This document shows, in pieces, positions 6,073 to 9,388 of a DNA stretch of 9,388 nucleotides. Positions within the stretch are counted from its first letter, which is position 1. Each line of letters begins with the position of its first letter. This DNA comes from Desulfobacteraceae bacterium (lineage in GTDB: Bacteria > Desulfobacterota > DSM-4660 > Desulfatiglandales > Desulfatiglandaceae). Location of the stretch: contig JAUUWD010000037.1 in assembly GCA_030589225.1 (NCBI GenBank), positions 1 to 9,388 of the forward strand, given 5' to 3'. The position numbers and the translations under genes were made by a program. The notes beneath the pieces are model-generated. The model was given only the letters and a program-made list of their open reading frames with translations. It made no database searches and was not told the origin of the DNA.

Positions 6073-7203
6073 TTAGATATTTCCAGCCATTCCAAAAATG
6101 GGAAGATACATGGAGATTATTATAAAACCCCAAAGAAGAATATTAAACAGGATTAACGCAAATTCCACCCGACGGGAAGACCGATTAGCTTGGATAGAGT
6201 ACTGCTCTCGCAATCCAAAAATAAATAGGCCTAATGTTTTCGGCATATCACCTGCCACGCTGCCGGAGGCAACTGCTGTCACCAGATCCGGGGGGAGGGC
6301 AGATCCCTGCTTAAGGGAATCGAGCCATGAAGTCCCGTTTTTTACCTTGTTGGAAAGGGAATCGGCTGCCTTGATATATTTTTTATACCTTTGTATTCGA
6401 GCCGAAACGGTAAGCGCCTCACCAAGACTACCGCCATCGCCCACAATATCTCTGGTAAAAAGCATCAGCAAGAATGCGTCTAATTTGATCTGCAATCTAT
6501 TAAAGAATCCTCTTTTGGTTATTATTCTTTTAAGCAGATACACAATCCCAATCAGCAGAATAAAAATAATAAGGTATTCTCTGGCTAAACCAAACAGACT
6601 CATTGTCACTCGAGTCATCAAAGGTAGGTCTTTTCCAAAAGATGCAAACATTTCTGAGAAAGCGGGAAGAACAAAGATCAACATAATACACCCTGAAAAA
6701 AAACAAATTCCGAAAACCATAGCAGGATAAGCAATAGCGTTATTTATGGCTCGACTGAAAGAGGATTCCAGGTTGTAATAATCCAAATATGTCTTAAGGA
6801 ATAAAGGAAGGGCACCTCTTTTTTCCCCCTCCTTTATAACTCTGATAAGTATTGATGGAAAAAAACGAAGCCTTCGCTTGCATGCCTCGGCAAGTCCCGA
6901 GCCGTTTCTTACGTCATTGGCGATCCTGGCCAGGCTCTTTTTATATTGTGGCTGATAATGTCCCAGTAGCTCGAGGGACTCCGTAAGGGTGTATCCCGTG
7001 TTCAACAATGCCATCAATTCCGAAATCAATTTGATCGACCCTCTGTCCTTGGGAATCCAAAAAGAGAGAATCAACAAGAGAAAAATCAAGGGGGTAATTG
7101 ATGCTCCGGCCTCTGCGACGATCGAAAGTATACCAAGGCAGAATATTCCCCCAATGATCCTCTTCCGGTACCTGGAAAGAATATCGATATATCTATTGAT
7201 CAT
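6073..7203 (-). CDS. GspF/PilC-like platform protein 2 (extra N-terminal membrane hairpin)
   Basis: A 376-residue GspF/PilC-family membrane protein. It begins with an added hydrophobic region (about 16-50) that looks like two short membrane segments, then T2SSF domain 1 with ELMALLNTGYTLTESLELL and the EGEKRG motif, then a membrane pair that includes VLPAFSEMFASFGKDLP, then domain 2 with SGSVAGDM, and a C-terminal helix ending MYLPIFGMAG, the canonical family ending. The ATG at 7203 overlaps the stop of paralog 1 (ATGA, 7200-7203) and has GGGAG seven bases upstream, so it is preferred to an in-frame ATG at 7248. It is one of three tandem paralogs, likely part of the same inner-membrane platform through which the ATPase acts on pilins. 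Confidence 0.88.
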   Translation of the reverse strand: MINRYIDILSRYRKRIIGGIFCLGILSIVAEAGASITPLIFLLLILSFWIPKDRGSIKLISELMALLNTGYTLTESLELLGHYQPQYKKSLARIANDVRNGSGLAEACKRRLRFFPSILIRVIKEGEKRGALPLFLKTYLDYYNLESSFSRAINNAIAYPAMVFGICFFSGCIMLIFVLPAFSEMFASFGKDLPLMTRVTMSLFGLAREYLIIFILLIGIVYLLKRIITKRGFFNRLQIKLDAFLLMLFTRDIVGDGGSLGEALTVSARIQRYKKYIKAADSLSNKVKNGTSWLDSLKQGSALPPDLVTAVASGSVAGDMPKTLGLFIFGLREQYSIQANRSSRRVEFALILFNILLWGFIIISMYLPIFGMAGNI

Positions 7204-8171
7204 CCTATTGCTCCCGCCATCCGAAAGATTGGAAGATACATTGCCCATATAAAAAATATTATCGCAAAAATGACAACTATTATAGGCAAAATACTAATCC
7301 GTAAATCCCATTCTTTCTTTATCGAGTAATACGAAACAATCTCTTCCATGGCCGGTTTCAGATCCCCCTTTTTTTCTGCGAGGGCAATAATGTCGGCAAC
7401 AAACAAGGGGAAATATGCCGCATGCCTGAAAGACTCAGAGAGGGTTTTTCCGTTCTCCACATCCCTTAACACGGAATGTAACCGCTCCCCCATACGAGGG
7501 TTGTCGAGGCTATCGGCGGCCCATGAAAGCATCTGCTTGATATTGGCACCGCTCTTTAACTGCCCCAACATCAGGGAAAACGTATAATAGAGGTCGGCAT
7601 CGCGGAACCCAAACTTCACCCTCCTTAAAAAAATCAAGTAGTAGACCGCTGCAATGATCAAGAGCACCAAGAACCAGTATCTTATCAGGAAAAGACTCAC
7701 ATTGATGACAAATTGGGTAAATACCGGCAAGGCGCGGCCAAAACCTGAGTACATATCCGCGAACACCGGAACTACAAATAGTAAAAAGAGCGCAACTAAA
7801 AATAGGGAAAACAGGGTCACCCCAATACTCGGCAGCAGAGAGAATGGTTTCTGAACTAACTCGGTACGGGTTCCGTAGTTCTCTTCGAGACTTCTGATCG
7901 TCAGGGCCAGATCGTGATCCTTTTGTGGCATGGACCGAACACAGCGCGCCATGCTCTCAGGGAAGGGGTGTGCTTTTCCAAAGAGGGCATCGTATAGGTT
8001 TTTTCCGGATTTTAGGTCTTTGTGGGCAGAGACGAGGTATTTCTTCAATCTTTGATCACTGATATGCTTTGATATCAGCTCAAGTGAATCAGCAACGGAT
8101 AATCCGTCTGAGAGCAATACCCTAAACTGCTTAAGAAATAATAGAAGATTAAAATCATCGAGTTTATGCAT
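7200..8171 (-). CDS. GspF/PilC-like platform protein 1
   Basis: A 323-residue GspF/PilC-family inner-membrane protein. Domain 1 (about 8-110) starts with the typical FLKQFRVLLSDGLSVADSLELI pattern but lacks the usual GE..G motif at its end, reading SMPQKDHDL instead. Membrane segments lie at about 113-137, with VVPVFADMYSGFGRALP following, and 155-185. Domain 2 keeps a family-like AEKKGDL motif, and a last membrane helix ends MYLPIFRMAG. The chosen start is ATG 8171, which has GGAG about eight bases upstream; the frame also runs to a TTG at 8192 with no ribosome binding site. It is 35 bp downstream of the major pilin with no terminator between them, and overlaps paralog 2 by 4 bp. Confidence 0.88.
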   Translation of the reverse strand: MHKLDDFNLLLFLKQFRVLLSDGLSVADSLELISKHISDQRLKKYLVSAHKDLKSGKNLYDALFGKAHPFPESMARCVRSMPQKDHDLALTIRSLEENYGTRTELVQKPFSLLPSIGVTLFSLFLVALFLLFVVPVFADMYSGFGRALPVFTQFVINVSLFLIRYWFLVLLIIAAVYYLIFLRRVKFGFRDADLYYTFSLMLGQLKSGANIKQMLSWAADSLDNPRMGERLHSVLRDVENGKTLSESFRHAAYFPLFVADIIALAEKKGDLKPAMEEIVSYYSIKKEWDLRISILPIIVVIFAIIFFIWAMYLPIFRMAGAIG

Positions 8172-8206
8172 GCTCCGGCTCCAGCTTAACAACCAGGCAA
8201 ATTATT

Positions 8207-8692
8207 CTATTCTTTTTTCTTCTTTTTCAAGGGCTTTATCACGGGCTTCTTCGCGGGCTTTTTCTTTTTATCATTCTCTCCGGTTGTTCTTTCCTCTGTG
8301 ATTTCGTATGTTACATTTGTGGCAAAAAATATTTCCTTTCCATCCTTTACGGCAATAGCTGCAAAGGTGTCTTGTGTAGCCTCAACCTTGAGCTGGTATC
8401 CATAGAGCTCTTGCATCGGACTGAAGTTAAGCTCCTTCCATGATCCGTTCATCTGCCATTGCCCGTCCTTTTGGGAGGGGTTCAAAGGGCAGGCAATATA
8501 GACACCCTGTGCAGCCCTGTATTCCCTTTCCAGGGAGCCGATTTCAGCCAATAAAACCTTTATGGAGCCGTCTTTAGCTCTGTTACTATATGCGCTGAAT
8601 GAAGGTATGGCTATAGCAGCCAGGATCCCGATAATTGCTATGACGGCCATCAACTCGATGAGGGTAAATCCTTTTTCGTTGTTTCTTTTCAT
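8207..8692 (-). CDS. Type IV major pilin (PilA/GspG-like) with a lysine-rich C-terminal tail
   Basis: A 161-residue prepilin with an 8-residue leader, cleavage at KG-FTLIE (Gly8/Phe9), Glu at +5 (position 13), and the long N-terminal helix [20 protein letters not shown]. The next segment ([17 protein letters not shown]) and the globular strands fit PilA-type pilins. Only one cysteine (in IACPLNP) is present, so the usual C-terminal disulfide cannot form. The last 22 residues include 12 lysines arranged in clusters with a few prolines, giving a very basic, probably flexible end exposed on the fibre or used before assembly. First in the operon, as expected for the most abundant subunit. GGAGG (8699-8703) is 6 nt from ATG 8692 but only 3 nt from ATG 8695, so the second Met is preferred. 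Confidence 0.9.
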   Translation of the reverse strand: MKRNNEKGFTLIELMAVIAIIGILAAIAIPSFSAYSNRAKDGSIKVLLAEIGSLEREYRAAQGVYIACPLNPSQKDGQWQMNGSWKELNFSPMQELYGYQLKVEATQDTFAAIAVKDGKEIFFATNVTYEITEERTTGENDKKKKPAKKPVIKPLKKKKKE

Positions 8693-8796
8693 CATCGGCC
8701 TCCATTAAAGGTGCTACTTTTTTATAAGTAATGAACCCACAAAATTTATCGGAACAATCATTTCTTAAGCGGTTTAATTTCCTTATAATTTTGAGA

Positions 8797-8825
8797 ATAG
8801 TATAATAGCGGCACATGTGAGTCAA
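8797..8825 (-). promoter_or_regulatory. Candidate sigma70-type promoter of the pilus operon
   Basis: On the minus strand TTGACT (8820-8825) is followed by TATACT (8799-8804) at a short 15-bp spacing, or by TACTAT (8797-8802) at 17 bp. Transcription would start near 8790, leaving a leader of roughly 95 nt before the pilin gene. An 8-bp palindrome CACATGTG (8812-8819) lies next to the -35 box and could bind a regulator. No sigma54-type -24/-12 pair, common before pilin genes, was seen. Confidence 0.5.
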
Positions 8826-8984
8826 TAGAAAAAGCACAGTATCACTTGGTCTTCACTAAGGTGAAACAATCAAACCTTCATTATCATCTGATTTAGCTAC
8901 TGGATGGTAGCCTGGCAAGAGAAGTGAACATGCAAAGACAGTATACGTATGCTATTAAGTGAAAAGATCGATGTATCATACTCC

Positions 8985-9112
8985 TCATGCCTTTTTTTTA
9001 AAATGTTCAGCTATTTTCGTCTGGTGGTAGAGTTGTTTGCCTGCTTTCCATCCCGCTGAAATAAAGGGGGACATTGGCCTGAATTCCCGTCTCAAATTTT
9101 CCTTCTTGCCAC
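8985..9112 (-). pseudogene. Possible frameshifted mini-gene with a strong SD
   Basis: On the minus strand a near-perfect SD (GGAGGAGG, 9118-9125, extended to AGGAGGTGAT) sits five bases before a GTG (9112-9110). The frame stops after six codons. Dropping one A from an AAAA run, and one further base at GGGATGG, restores a coherent frame of about 41 codons that reads VARRKFETGIQANVPLYFSG and then a Lys-rich end, with a TGA at 8985-8987. The peptide is not recognised. It may be a decayed small gene, a leader peptide or a chance frame after a chance SD. Confidence 0.25.
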
Positions 9113-9154
9113 AATCACCTCCTCCCCAAAGAATTCAGGTTAGCCCTCGATCTA

Positions 9155-9184
9155 TTGACAATCGCCCTGAAAACTGATTCTAAT
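9155..9184 (+). promoter_or_regulatory. Candidate promoter for a gene beyond the right edge
   Basis: TTGACA (9155-9160), an 18-bp spacer and TCTAAT (9179-9184) face rightward, divergent from the pilus operon. A transcript starting near 9190 would have a leader of about 200 nt before the ribosome binding site at the window edge. Confidence 0.45.
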
Positions 9185-9341
9185 AAACCAATGCACTTGG
9201 GAGTTCTGTGAAACATAGAACGGATATTTCTAAATGATGGGCGTCAGGTCTCAACATTCATTTCGTGCTTCTAACGGCCCGCCTGACAAGAGGTCCTTCC
9301 AAAGCTCTAATTTTGTGAACAGCCAATTGGATTCTTTAAGT

Positions 9342-9379
9342 GGCCTGGCTTAGCTCCGATGGTGTAGGCCAGGCCTTTT
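9342..9379 (+). terminator. GC-rich hairpin plus TTTT just upstream of an SD (terminator or attenuator)
   Basis: GGCCTGGC (9342-9349) and GCCAGGCC (9368-9375) form a perfect 8-bp stem with an 18-nt loop, followed by TTTT. Directly after it comes GGAGGAGG (9380-9387), a strong SD for a gene starting outside the window. The arrangement suits a leader attenuator, or a terminator for transcripts arriving from the left. Confidence 0.5.
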
Positions 9380-9387
9380 GGAGGAGG
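9380..9387 (+). promoter_or_regulatory. Strong ribosome binding site at the window edge
   Basis: GGAGGAGG matches the anti-Shine-Dalgarno sequence well. No start codon follows before the window ends, so a rightward gene probably begins within the next dozen bases. Confidence 0.5.
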
Positions 9388-9388
9388 T

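Larger units (their letters stand above)
8826..9388. other. Intergenic region upstream of the pilus operon
   Basis: No intact gene is visible. From left to right it contains an unremarkable AT-rich stretch (8826-8980), a possible broken mini-gene on the minus strand (8985-9112), a 9-bp inverted repeat CCTGAATTC/GAATTCAGG (9078-9086 and 9131-9139) bracketing that mini-gene's start, a candidate rightward promoter (9155-9184), a short inverted repeat around GTCAGG/CCTGAC, and a GC-rich hairpin followed by an SD at the window edge. Confidence 0.6.

Noticed and set aside
5035..8171. Tad-type TadB/TadC platform pair
   Set aside because: Each protein carries two T2SSF domains and GspF-type membrane layout, and the ATPase has the GspE/PilB tetracysteine, which Tad ATPases lack.
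8586..8837. Minus-strand frame of 83 codons overlapping the pilin start and its promoter
   Set aside because: It runs through the promoter and leader and into the pilin gene in another frame, and shows no protein-like pattern.
9115..9127. Possible 16S rRNA 3' end (ATCACCTCCT on the plus strand)
   Set aside because: Flanking bases do not match rRNA; the match is simply the complement of a strong Shine-Dalgarno sequence on the minus strand.
9349..9375. Fluoride-riboswitch-like string (CCGATGGTGTAGGCC)
   Set aside because: Only a short resemblance to the GATGGTGT core; the conserved pseudoknot and CTGATG-type elements are not found around it.

Overview
The window looks like a chromosomal segment of a Gram-negative, diderm bacterium. 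The evidence is a Sec-type signal peptide on an exported enzyme-like protein, sigma70-type promoters, and an operon for a type IV pilus / type II secretion (T4P/T2SS) assembly core. The protein sequences remind me of Desulfobacterota (former Deltaproteobacteria), but that is a low-confidence impression because no search was possible.

Layout. Positions 1-402: a block of degenerate GC-rich repeats (51-183) runs into the first copy of a 167-bp promoter-bearing direct repeat (176-342). Positions 403-1053 (+): an exported isochorismatase-fold protein that keeps the Asp and Lys of the catalytic triad but has Ala where the Cys is expected. Positions 1054-1891: non-coding, with a terminator-like hairpin, two further inverted-repeat structures and the second copy of the 167-bp repeat (1674-1840). 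The promoter in the second copy is orphaned and points into the 3' end of the pilus operon. Positions 1892-8692 (-): an eight-gene operon. Positions 8693-9388: the operon leader and promoter, a possible broken mini-gene (8985-9112, -), and at the right edge a promoter, a GC-rich hairpin and a strong ribosome binding site for a gene starting just outside the window.

The pilus operon is transcribed leftward in the order major pilin, GspF/PilC-like 1, 2 and 3, GspE/PilB-like ATPase, then GspI/PilV-like, GspJ/PilW-like and GspK/PilX-like minor pilins. Three junctions are ATGA stop/start overlaps and the other gaps are 5-35 bp, so the genes are probably co-transcribed and translationally coupled. 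By family knowledge, the ATPase drives the membrane platform (GspF proteins) to extrude pilin from the inner membrane, while the I/J/K-like minor pilins would form the priming tip. No prepilin peptidase, secretin, PilMNOP-type alignment proteins or retraction ATPase is in the window; they must be elsewhere or absent.

The most unusual points are three tandem full-length GspF paralogs, which suggest a hetero-oligomeric platform; a major pilin ending in a strongly polycationic lysine tail; an assembly ATPase whose N-terminus looks like a small PH-like domain instead of the usual GspE N-domain; and a duplicated promoter flanking the isochorismatase-like gene, whose second copy would make antisense RNA to the pilus operon.
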